Shown here: positions 52,764 to 59,847 of the stretch, piece after piece | How positions within the stretch are numbered: the first letter of the stretch is position 1 | Layout: each line of letters begins with the position of its first letter | DNA from: Hydrogenophilales bacterium | GTDB lineage: Bacteria; Pseudomonadota; Gammaproteobacteria; Burkholderiales; Thiobacteraceae | Assembly: GCA_016235775.1 (NCBI GenBank) | Contig: JACRIU010000044.1 | Coordinates: forward strand, 1-64,000 | DNA length: 64,000 bases | Reading direction: 5' to 3' | The notes under the pieces: model-generated | What the model was told of the DNA's origin: nothing | Database searches by the model: none | Seen by the model: only the letters and a program-made list of their open reading frames with translations | Position numbers and translations under genes: made by a program

Positions 52764-52860
52764 GCCTAACGTAATATAGACGGCGCCAACATTAGTGCGT
52801 GACGCCGTCTAAATCTTTAGTGAATTTATATCCAATTAATTTCATTTGAAATAAATCTTG
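52764..52860. other. attI-like region between cassette 1 and the integrase
   Basis: The core GTTAGGC on the minus strand marks the cassette junction. Next to it TAGACGGCG...CGCCGTCTA (52,776-52,813) forms a strong inverted repeat, as expected of integrase-binding sites in attI. It lies directly upstream of the integrase start at 52,894. Confidence 0.72.
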
Positions 52861-52893
52861 CCGTTTAATTTAGTCAGGCCTAAAATTTTGCGG

Positions 52894-53040
52894 ATGGAAG
52901 CTAAAGTCATTTCTCAAGATTCCCCCAAGCTACTTGACCAATTGCGTGCTGAAATTCGGGTGCGTCATTACAGTTTACGCACCGAGCAGGCGTATGTCGA
53001 TTGGGTGCGCCGCTTCATTTTATTCCACAAGAAACGGAAC
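52894..53040 (+). pseudogene. intI: Truncated integron integrase (IntI), N-terminal fragment
   Basis: The first ~49 residues match the SAM-like N-terminal domain of integron tyrosine recombinases: '[38 protein letters not shown]'. The match stops at 53,035-53,040 where a 13-bp tandem repeat begins, and the remaining ~280 residues with the catalytic R-H-R-Y are gone. The frame continues as unrelated sequence to 53,205. It diverges from the cassettes, the standard integron geometry. Confidence 0.88.
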
Positions 53041-53062
53041 ATAGGGTCAGAACATAGGGTCA
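53036..53062. repeat. Tandem repeat at the integrase break point
   Basis: GAACATAGGGTCA occurs twice back to back exactly where intI similarity ends. It may be the scar of an insertion or deletion that removed the rest of the integrase. Confidence 0.7.
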
Positions 53063-53108
53063 AATTTTGTATTGCCACATATATAGCCCACGGGGCGGAT
53101 TCCTATCC

Positions 53109-53417
53109 TCAGGTAACATCCCACGGCTTGCTGGCCCGGCCCACCAAATCCCGGCTGCCATGGATCACAGCCAAGATCGAGACGCGTTCCGGCTCCAATC
53201 GATAGATGATTCGGTAAGCTTGGAACAGGGGTTCCCGGATGGATTCCGTTCCAGCTTCCGGCACCATTCGGCCTAGACCGGGGAAATCGGCAAGCTTTTC
53301 TGCGGCAAGGATTAAACGTTCGACGAATTGCTCTGCGTAGAAGCGGGAATCTTGGCCGATATATTCATGAATGCCGCGCAGGTCGTTGACTGCCGGCTCG
53401 GTCCAAACAAGCTTCAT
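53109..53417 (-). CDS. ParE/RelE-family toxin
   Basis: The 102-residue protein has the ParE layout: '[33 protein letters not shown]', then '[10 protein letters not shown]' and '[31 protein letters not shown]'. Family members poison gyrase or cleave mRNA. It overlaps its antitoxin gene by ATGA. It lies between the integrase remnant and polA, within the accessory island. Confidence 0.9.
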   Translation of the reverse strand: MKLVWTEPAVNDLRGIHEYIGQDSRFYAEQFVERLILAAEKLADFPGLGRMVPEAGTESIREPLFQAYRIIYRLEPERVSILAVIHGSRDLVGRASKPWDVT

Positions 53418-53593
53418 TGCTTGATGAACTGCCGCTTTACCTCTTCATGAGAAACCATCCGGCCTTCCGCTGCCGCTTGAAGTCCGGCTTCGATTTTCTG
53501 TTTGACGTACAGCTCGTACATCAGATCGTTCCAGGTTGCCTCTTCCGGCAAACGGTCGATGATTTCCTTCGCGGCATCTTTGACTGTACTCAT
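53414..53593 (-). CDS. Antitoxin of the ParE-type pair
   Basis: The 59-residue protein starts at the ATG at 53,593, with a GGAGG ribosome-binding site. It is helical and charged ('MSTVKDAAKEIIDRLPEEATWNDLMYELYVKQKIEAGLQ...') and ends 'HEEVKRQF'. It resembles small antitoxins that accompany ParE/RelE toxins and wrap the toxin with a C-terminal helix. The 53,594-53,949 stretch downstream has no gene and holds only two GC-rich hairpin repeats. Confidence 0.85.
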   Translation of the reverse strand: MSTVKDAAKEIIDRLPEEATWNDLMYELYVKQKIEAGLQAAAEGRMVSHEEVKRQFIKQ

Positions 53594-53717
53594 TCTTGCG
53601 CCTCCGGTATGTCTTGGCATTAGCTTAGCATAGTGCGTTTGGCGTCATGGTTGTAGGGGCCAAAGGGTCATGGCACACGTTTAAGCACGAGATGCTGTCT
53701 TTTGCACCACAAATACA

Positions 53718-53752
53718 CTCCCCCTCCCTTCAGGGAGGGCCGGGGGGAGGGT
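53718..53752. repeat. GC-rich hairpin repeat (CTCCCCCTCCC / GGGAGGG)
   Basis: CTCCCCCTCCC-TTCA-GGGAGGG with a second GGGGGGAGGG forms a stable hairpin in the gap before polA. It is of a common low-complexity intergenic type. Confidence 0.6.
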
Positions 53753-53772
53753 GAAAGCGCCGCGGATAGCAG

Positions 53773-53819
53773 TTCTCCCCCTCTCCCCAACCCCTCTCCC
53801 CGTTGGGGCGAGGGGGAAA
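53773..53819. repeat. GC-rich hairpin repeat (TCTCCCCCTC... / ...GAGGGGGA)
   Basis: CCCCCTC and CCCCAAC are mirrored by GTTGGGG and GAGGGGG. This is a second hairpin, ~20 bp after the first, between the TA pair and the polA 3' end. Confidence 0.6.
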
Positions 53820-53949
53820 TGCTTAACCGAGTACATGAGGGTCAAGGGGGTTCAATTTATTCTACATATCCTGGCTGAAGACCCCATAAAGGTCGCTGCG
53901 ATGTTGATGATGGCTCCAGAAAAATTCGAGCCTCGCCCCTTTGATCTTC

Positions 53950-56688
53950 TTAATGCGCCCGCTCCCAATTCGGCCCCACACCGACACTCACTTCCAGCGG
54001 CACTTCGAGTTGCGCCACGCCAGCCATCAGGCGCGGCAGTTCGGCTTTGATGATATCGAGTTCGGCGTCCGGCACTTCCAACACCAGCTCGTCATGCACT
54101 TGCATGATGATGAAGCTGCGCATTTTTTCCTGGCGCAGATAATCGTGCACGGCGATCATGGCGAGCTTGATCAGATCCGCCGCGGTGCCTTGCATCGGGG
54201 CGTTTATGGCGGCGCGCTCCGCACCTTGGCGGCGCATGCCGTTGCTGGAGTTGATTTCGGGTAGCCAGAGCCTTCTGCCGAAGACGGTTTCGACATAGCC
54301 TTGTTCGTGCGCGGCGTTGCGGGTGCGGGTCATGTAGTCGGCCACGCCGGGGTAGCGCGCGAAGTAACGGTCGATGTAGGCGGAGGCGGCGCTGCGTTCG
54401 ATGCCCAATTGGCTCGCCAGGCCGAAGGCGGACATGCCGTAGATGAGGCCGAAGTTGATCACCTTGGCGTAGCGGCGCTGCTCGCTGCTGACTTCATCCA
54501 CGCCCACGCCGAATACTTCCGCTGCGGTGGCGCGATGCACATCAAGACCCGCCGCGAAGGCTTTAAGCAGACCCTCGTCGTGCGACAGATGCGCCATGAT
54601 GCGCAGCTCGATTTGCGAGTAGTCGGCCGACACCAGCACGCTGCCGGGCGGGGCGATGAAGGCTTCGCGGATGCGGCGGCCTTCTGCCGTGCGCACCGGG
54701 ATGTTTTGCAGATTGGGGTCGCTGCTCGCCAGCCGCCCGGTGACAGCGACCGCCTGGTGATCGCTGGTGTGCACGCGCCCGGTAAGTGAGTCCACCATGC
54801 GCGGTAATTTGTCGGTGTAGGTGGATTTGAGCTTGGCCATCCCGCGATAATCGAGTAATAACTTTGGCAGGGGATAATCCAACGCCAATTCCGCCAGCAC
54901 TTCTTCATCGGTGGAGGGCGCGCCGCTCGGGGTTTTTTTCTTCACCGGCAATTGCAGTTGGTCGAATAAAATCTCTTGAATCTGCTTGGGCGAATTGAGG
55001 TTGAAGGGCTGCCCGGCGAGTGCGTGAGCATGGCTTTCCAAATCGACCAATTTTTTACCGATCTCGTGGCTCTGCGCGCTCAATAGATTGACGTCGATCA
55101 ACACGCCGACGCGCTCCATCTCCCACAGCACCGCCATGGCCGGCAACTCGATTGTTTTGTACACCGCATCCAACCGCGGCTCGCGCGCAATTTGCGGATA
55201 CAGCGCCTGATGCAAGCGCAGGGTGATGTCGGCGTCTTCCGCCGCATAGCGGGTGGCGGTTTCCACATCAACTTGGTCGAAGCCGATTTGCTTGGCGCCT
55301 TTGCCCGCGACTTCTTCGTAAGTGATGGTCTTGTAACCCAGATGGCGCTGGGCGAGCGAATCCATATCGTGCGGCTTGTGCGCTTCAAGCACATAGGATT
55401 CGAGCAGGGTGTCATGCACGATGCCGTTTAGCGTAATGCCGTGATTCGCAAAAATATGTTTGTCGTATTTCAAATGCTGGCCCAACTTGGGCTTGCTCGC
55501 ATCCTCCAGCCAGGGTTTCAGCCGTTGCAGGGCGTGCGCTAAATCGAGTTGCTGCGGCGCACCGGGGCCGGCGTGCGCCAGCGGCAGGTAAGCGCCCGCC
55601 AAGGCCGAGACCGCGAACGAGATGCCGACCAAGCGCGCCTGCATCGGGTCAAGGCTGGTGGTCTCGGTATCGACCGCGGTGAGCGGCGCATGGTTGATCT
55701 TGTCGAGCCAAGCATCCAGTTGGGCTTCGGTCAAAATCATTTCGTAAATTCCAGCCTGCGCCAAAGCCGGATCAAGTTCGGGTTCCGCTCCTGACGCGGG
55801 CACACCTGAATCCTGCTCCCCGCTTCCCGCTTCCTGCTTACCGGCGGTCTGCAATTCCCTCAACCAGGTTTTAAATTCGAATCGCCCAAACAACTCGCGC
55901 AGCTTGTCCACATCCGGCGCGGCGGGCGTGAGATTGGAGACATGCACCGGCAAGGGCACATCGCATTTGATGGTGAGCAGCGCGCGCGCCTGCGGCAGCC
56001 AGTCCAATGTTTTTCTCAAATTCTCGCCCACCACGCCGCCGATCTCGCTCGCATGGGCGATGATGTTATCCAGCGAGCCGTATTGGGTGAGCCATTTCAC
56101 GGCGGTTTTCGGCCCGACTTTTGCCACACCCGGCACGTTGTCCACCGCATCGCCGATCAGGGTGAGGTAGTCGATGATGCGCGCGGCGGGTACGCCGAAT
56201 TTGGCTGCTACGCCGGCTTCATCCAGCGTCTCGTTGCTCATGGTGTTGACGAGCTGCACCTGCGGATTCACCAATTGTGTGATGTCTTTATCGCCGGTGG
56301 AAATCACCGTGCGCAGGCCGTGCTTTTCGGCCTCGAACGCCAAGGTGCCGATCACGTCATCGGCCTCGACGCCGTCGATCATCAGCAGCGGCCAGCCCAT
56401 GGCGGACACGGCCTCATGCAGCGGCGGGATCTGCGTTGCGAGATCGTCCGGCATGGGCGGGCGGTCCGGATTATTCTCGGGATAGAGTTCGTCGCGGAAG
56501 GTCTTGCCTTTTGCGTCGAACACGCAAGCGATATAATCGGCGGGCACATCTTTGCGCAGCCGCCGCAGCATATTCAACACACCGTAGATTGCGCCCGTGG
56601 GTTCGTTCTGGGCGTTGCGCAAATCAGGCAGCGCATGAAACGCGCGATACAGGTAGGATGATCCATCGACTAACAGCAGGGTTTTCAT
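53950..56688 (-). CDS. polA: DNA polymerase I
   Basis: The 912-residue protein starts at the ATG at 56,688 ('MKTLLLVDGSSYLYRAFHAL'). It has the 5' nuclease domain, a 3'-5' exonuclease domain with 'AVDTETTSLDPM', and a family A polymerase domain ('SADYSQIELRIMAHLSHDEGL', 'RRYAKVINFGLIYGMSAFGLA', 'QVHDELVLEVP'). It fills gaps in replication and repair. Length is close to E. coli PolI (928). Its last ~33 codons are duplicated at 49,137-49,227. Confidence 0.98.
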   Translation of the reverse strand: MKTLLLVDGSSYLYRAFHALPDLRNAQNEPTGAIYGVLNMLRRLRKDVPADYIACVFDAKGKTFRDELYPENNPDRPPMPDDLATQIPPLHEAVSAMGWPLLMIDGVEADDVIGTLAFEAEKHGLRTVISTGDKDITQLVNPQVQLVNTMSNETLDEAGVAAKFGVPAARIIDYLTLIGDAVDNVPGVAKVGPKTAVKWLTQYGSLDNIIAHASEIGGVVGENLRKTLDWLPQARALLTIKCDVPLPVHVSNLTPAAPDVDKLRELFGRFEFKTWLRELQTAGKQEAGSGEQDSGVPASGAEPELDPALAQAGIYEMILTEAQLDAWLDKINHAPLTAVDTETTSLDPMQARLVGISFAVSALAGAYLPLAHAGPGAPQQLDLAHALQRLKPWLEDASKPKLGQHLKYDKHIFANHGITLNGIVHDTLLESYVLEAHKPHDMDSLAQRHLGYKTITYEEVAGKGAKQIGFDQVDVETATRYAAEDADITLRLHQALYPQIAREPRLDAVYKTIELPAMAVLWEMERVGVLIDVNLLSAQSHEIGKKLVDLESHAHALAGQPFNLNSPKQIQEILFDQLQLPVKKKTPSGAPSTDEEVLAELALDYPLPKLLLDYRGMAKLKSTYTDKLPRMVDSLTGRVHTSDHQAVAVTGRLASSDPNLQNIPVRTAEGRRIREAFIAPPGSVLVSADYSQIELRIMAHLSHDEGLLKAFAAGLDVHRATAAEVFGVGVDEVSSEQRRYAKVINFGLIYGMSAFGLASQLGIERSAASAYIDRYFARYPGVADYMTRTRNAAHEQGYVETVFGRRLWLPEINSSNGMRRQGAERAAINAPMQGTAADLIKLAMIAVHDYLRQEKMRSFIIMQVHDELVLEVPDAELDIIKAELPRLMAGVAQLEVPLEVSVGVGPNWERAH

Positions 56689-56701
56689 TGGGAGCGGGCT
56701 C

Positions 56702-57424
56702 TTGAAAGCAAAACTACCTAAGATGATTGGCGCCGAAGCGGCGTCGCAAGCCTTCTCGGCGCGTGAATCATGGCGCGTGTTCGAGATTATGGCAGAATTC
56801 GTGGAGGCCACCGAGCGCTTGGCGCCGATCAGCCCCGCGGTGTCGATTTTCGGCAGCGCGCGCACCGCCCCCGACGACAAATACTATTTACTCACCGAAC
56901 AAATCGCGCGTCAGCTCTCCGACGCCGGCTTCTCGGTCATCTCCGGCGGCGGGCCGGGCATTATGGAAGCGGCGAACAAGGGCGCGTATTTCGGCGCCTC
57001 GCCCAGCGTCGGCCTCAATATCCAGTTGCCGCACGAGCAGAACAACAATCCTTTCCAAGACATCTCGCAGACCTTCAGCCACTTCTTCGCACGCAAGGTA
57101 ATGTTCGTCAAATTCGCCTCGGCCTATGTGGTGATGCCCGGTGGCTTCGGCACCATGGACGAATTGATGGAAGCGCTCACCCTGGTGCAAACCGGCAAAA
57201 CGCGCAAAATCCCCATCATCCTGGTGCATGAACCCTTCTGGGGCGGGCTGGTGACTTGGTTTAAGAGCACCCTGGTGAATGAGGGCATGGTCGATCCCGA
57301 CGACATGGATTTGATCCAAGTCATCAACGAGCCCAAAGACGTGGTGAATGCGATCTTCAAACACTACGAGACGCGCGGCTTCGAGCCGACCGCGGCAGAG
57401 CGCGAGATTCAGTTGAATTTGTAA
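56702..57424 (+). CDS. LOG-family (TIGR00730) Rossmann-fold protein
   Basis: The 240-residue protein has the lysine-decarboxylase-like 'SGGGPGIMEAANKGA' and 'PGGFGTMDE' motifs. In the LOG family these belong to cytokinin-riboside-monophosphate phosphoribohydrolases and related nucleotide 5'-monophosphate nucleosidases. The TTG at 56,702 has GGGAG upstream; an ATG at 56,723 is an alternative. It is divergent from polA with only 13 bp between start codons. Confidence 0.9.
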   Translation: MKAKLPKMIGAEAASQAFSARESWRVFEIMAEFVEATERLAPISPAVSIFGSARTAPDDKYYLLTEQIARQLSDAGFSVISGGGPGIMEAANKGAYFGASPSVGLNIQLPHEQNNNPFQDISQTFSHFFARKVMFVKFASAYVVMPGGFGTMDELMEALTLVQTGKTRKIPIILVHEPFWGGLVTWFKSTLVNEGMVDPDDMDLIQVINEPKDVVNAIFKHYETRGFEPTAAEREIQLNL

Positions 57425-57456
57425 TCTTTGTTGTCAGCAGCAAATATCTGCCGCTG

Positions 57457-57462
57457 TATAAT
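57457..57462 (+). promoter_or_regulatory. Candidate -10 element upstream of the DUF2782 gene
   Basis: A perfect TATAAT lies 27 nt before the ATG, preceded by TG. The nearest -35-like TTGTCA (57,431) is 20 nt away, longer than ideal. Confidence 0.4.
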
Positions 57463-57489
57463 TGCGCTACCCCAAATTAAGGACTCGCC

Positions 57490-57846
57490 ATGCGCCGCGC
57501 TCTTTACTTGTTTTTACTGCTCGCTCTCCCCCTGCTGACTCAGCCCGTCTTGGCGCAAGACGGGGCCAAGCTGCCGTCCGGTCTGCAGCCGGTGCCCGAG
57601 CCGCCGCCCCCGCCGCCCGGCTATGAGCCCAGCCCAGGGCTGGAGCCGCAGGTGACCATCACCGCGCGCGGCGAAGACAAGGCGGAAGAATTTCGCGTCG
57701 GCGGCAAACTTTATATGATCAAGGTCACCCCCAAATACGGTGCGCCCTATTACCTGGTTGACGACAAGGGCAACGGTAGCTTCACGCGCATGGACAATCC
57801 CGATGTCGGCTTGCGTGTGCCGCAGTGGGTATTGTTTCAATTTTAG
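57490..57846 (+). CDS. DUF2782 periplasmic protein
   Basis: The 118-residue precursor has a signal peptide ending 'QPVLAQ', a Pro-rich stretch ('[14 protein letters not shown]') and a conserved C-terminal domain '[28 protein letters not shown]' of DUF2782. Function unknown. The polA-LOG-DUF2782-thrB neighbourhood is typical of betaproteobacteria. Confidence 0.9.
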   Translation: MRRALYLFLLLALPLLTQPVLAQDGAKLPSGLQPVPEPPPPPPGYEPSPGLEPQVTITARGEDKAEEFRVGGKLYMIKVTPKYGAPYYLVDDKGNGSFTRMDNPDVGLRVPQWVLFQF

Positions 57847-57881
57847 GCTGCCCTCTCTCCGATAGTGCTGATTTATTTTTT

Positions 57882-57950
57882 GAGCCCTCTCTCCTAGCTC
57901 TCTCCCGCAAGCGGGAGAGAGGGAGTTGGGCTCGCTACGCGAGTTTCATC
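57882..57950. repeat. Dispersed intergenic repeat, uninterrupted copy
   Basis: GAGCCCTCTCTCCTAGCTCTC..., a CCGC/GCGG hairpin core and ...CTCGCTACGCGAGTTTCATC match, inverted, the repeat at 20,569-20,691 without its 58-bp insert. It ends 7 nt before the thrB ATG, so it forms part of the thrB leader. Confidence 0.72.
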
Positions 57951-57956
57951 AATCGA

Positions 57957-58907
57957 ATGTCCGTTTACACCACCGTCACCGAAGCGGAGCTCAAGCAGTG
58001 GCTCAAGGGCTACTCCTTGGGCGCCCTGATCGAGCTCAAGGGCATCGCCTCCGGCATCGAAAATACCAACTACTTCGTCACCACCAGCCACGGCCGTTAT
58101 GTGCTGACCTTGTTCGAGAAGCTCAGGGCCGAGGACCTGCCCTATTACATCAATCTCATGGCGCATTTGGCGCGGCACGGCATCCCCTGCCCGAGCCCGA
58201 TCGCCAATCTGGAAAACGGCTACCTCAATCAGCTCAATGACAAACCGGCGTGCATGGTGAGCTGCCTGAAAGGCGCATCGCTCACCGCGCCTAATGCCGA
58301 TCATTGCGCGCAGGTCGGCGAAATGCTGGCCAATATGCATCTGGCCGGCAAGAGTTATTCGGTACAAATGCCTAATCCGCGCGGCCCAGCTTGGTGGCGC
58401 GCCACCGCGCCGGAAGTCATGCCGAAGCTATCCGCAGATGACGCCGCGATGCTAAAAGAGGAGCTGCGCTTTCAGGGCCTGTACCGACACCAGGATTTGC
58501 CGCGCGGCGTGATTCACGCCGACTTGTTCCGAGACAATGTGCTATTCGATGACGATACCTTGTCCGGCGCGATCGATTTTTACTACGCCTGCAACGACGC
58601 CTGGCTGTACGACTTGGCGATCACCGTCAACGACTGGTGTGTGACCGGGCAAGGCGAGATCGATGGCGCGCGCATGCAAGCCATGATCAAGGCCTATCAC
58701 GCGGTGCGCCCGTTAAGCGCACTGGAGCGCGGCGCTTGGCCGGTGATGCTGCGCGCCGGCGCACTGCGCTTTTGGCTTTCGCGCTTGTACGACTTCCACT
58801 ACCCGCGTCCGGGTGAGCTCACGCACGCCAAGGACCCGGATCACTTCAAGCGCATTCTGCAACACCATATCGCACAGCAGGATGCGTTGCAGCGGTGGTG
58901 GGTTTGA
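57957..58907 (+). CDS. thrB: Homoserine kinase (ThrB, aminoglycoside-phosphotransferase fold)
   Basis: The 316-residue protein starts at the ATG at 57,957 and has the APH-fold catalytic motif '[14 protein letters not shown]' (H-x-D-x4-N) and 'GAIDFYYA'. This is the non-GHMP homoserine kinase type found in Pseudomonas and betaproteobacteria. It phosphorylates homoserine in threonine synthesis. The N terminus '[22 protein letters not shown]' is typical. Upstream in-frame sequence is repeat DNA. Confidence 0.94.
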   Translation: MSVYTTVTEAELKQWLKGYSLGALIELKGIASGIENTNYFVTTSHGRYVLTLFEKLRAEDLPYYINLMAHLARHGIPCPSPIANLENGYLNQLNDKPACMVSCLKGASLTAPNADHCAQVGEMLANMHLAGKSYSVQMPNPRGPAWWRATAPEVMPKLSADDAAMLKEELRFQGLYRHQDLPRGVIHADLFRDNVLFDDDTLSGAIDFYYACNDAWLYDLAITVNDWCVTGQGEIDGARMQAMIKAYHAVRPLSALERGAWPVMLRAGALRFWLSRLYDFHYPRPGELTHAKDPDHFKRILQHHIAQQDALQRWWV

Positions 58908-58913
58908 TAACTT

Positions 58914-58992
58914 TCACCTCAAAGTACGCAAAGTTTCGCCAAAGAATGCCTTTTTGATTTACTTTGCGCTCCTTGGCGCCCTTCGCGGTTAA
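58914..58992. repeat. Paired inverted repeat, variant copy E
   Basis: The left arm CACCTCAAAGTACGCAAAG... and right arm ...CTTTGCGCTCCTTGGCGCCC... then CGCGGTTAA are inverted imperfect copies. The unit is CGCAAAG/CGCGAAG rather than CGCAGAG, so it is a diverged member of the family at 23,832, 26,851, 30,821 and 42,281. Confidence 0.68.
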
Positions 58993-59808
58993 ATGGTTTT
59001 TCTTATGATGGTCAATTTCCGAAAATGTAATCCCCTCTACGGCTATCGCTGGTTCAGCGAGGGCATCAAGCTATTCATCCGCCAGCCTTGGCCGTGGCTG
59101 GCGCTGGTGGGCATGACCACCCTGTTGTTGCTGGTGCTGAGCTTGTTGCCGGTGCTGGGACTGATCGGGGTGTTTCTGATTTTCCCCGGCATCGCCGCCG
59201 GCTTCATGTTGGCCAGCCGCGATGCGCTGGCGGGCCAGCCGATCGCGTTCAGTCATTTAATGGCGGGCTTTAAAATCGCGCCGCAGCCGCTGTTGGCCGT
59301 GGGCGGCCTGGCGTTCGCCGGGGTTTTCTTGGGCATGCTGGTGTTTACCTTGGGCTGGCGTGAAGAATTCATGCGGCTCTTGGAGCTTGCGCGCAGCCAG
59401 ACTTCGGATCAAGCGGCCTTGCTGCTCGCCATGCGCGAACTGCTGATCCCCTCGCTGCTCACGCTTTCGGTTTTGCTGTTGATGGCGATGGCCACTTGGT
59501 TCGCGCCCGCGCTGGTGATATTCAAGCAGGCCGCGCCGCGCACTGCGCTGCGGCTGTCGTTCCAGGCCCAACTGAAAAATTTCTGGCCGTTCTTGGTGTA
59601 TGGCGTGTTGATGCTGCTGCTGGATGCGGTTTCGTCCTTTGCCCTGCGCATGATCGTGCAAGCGCTGCAAGCCATCGCCGGCGAGCAGGTCGCGGGCTTT
59701 GTTGCGATGCTGATCAGCTTTCCGCTGCTGTGCGTGTTTCTCTCCATCACCTTCGCGTCGGCGTATGTGAGTTATGCGGATGTGTTCGAGGCGGAATTAA
59801 AGTCTTAA
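58993..59808 (+). CDS. BPSS1780-type membrane protein
   Basis: The 271-residue protein has about five to six membrane helices ('WPWLALVGMTTLLLLVLSLL', 'LLAVGGLAFAGVFLGMLVF', 'LLTLSVLLLMAMATW', and a C-terminal pair). It resembles the BPSS1780 family found beside thrB in betaproteobacteria. Function unknown. The start is uncertain: ATG 58,993, 59,005 or 59,008 are all possible, none with a clear ribosome-binding site. Confidence 0.82.
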   Translation: MVFLMMVNFRKCNPLYGYRWFSEGIKLFIRQPWPWLALVGMTTLLLLVLSLLPVLGLIGVFLIFPGIAAGFMLASRDALAGQPIAFSHLMAGFKIAPQPLLAVGGLAFAGVFLGMLVFTLGWREEFMRLLELARSQTSDQAALLLAMRELLIPSLLTLSVLLLMAMATWFAPALVIFKQAAPRTALRLSFQAQLKNFWPFLVYGVLMLLLDAVSSFALRMIVQALQAIAGEQVAGFVAMLISFPLLCVFLSITFASAYVSYADVFEAELKS

Positions 59809-59847
59809 ACCAGCGCGCAGCCTACCCTCCGTGGTGAAAAGATTTTT

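Noticed and set aside
53751-54050. Plus-strand 99-codon frame before polA
   Set aside because: It crosses two low-complexity hairpin repeats and the polA 3' end in antisense, with no domain.
56689-56880. 64-residue N-terminal extension of DNA polymerase I
   Set aside because: It is antisense to the LOG gene; PolI proteins begin at 'MKTLLLVDGSSYLYRAF'-type sequence, here at 56,688.
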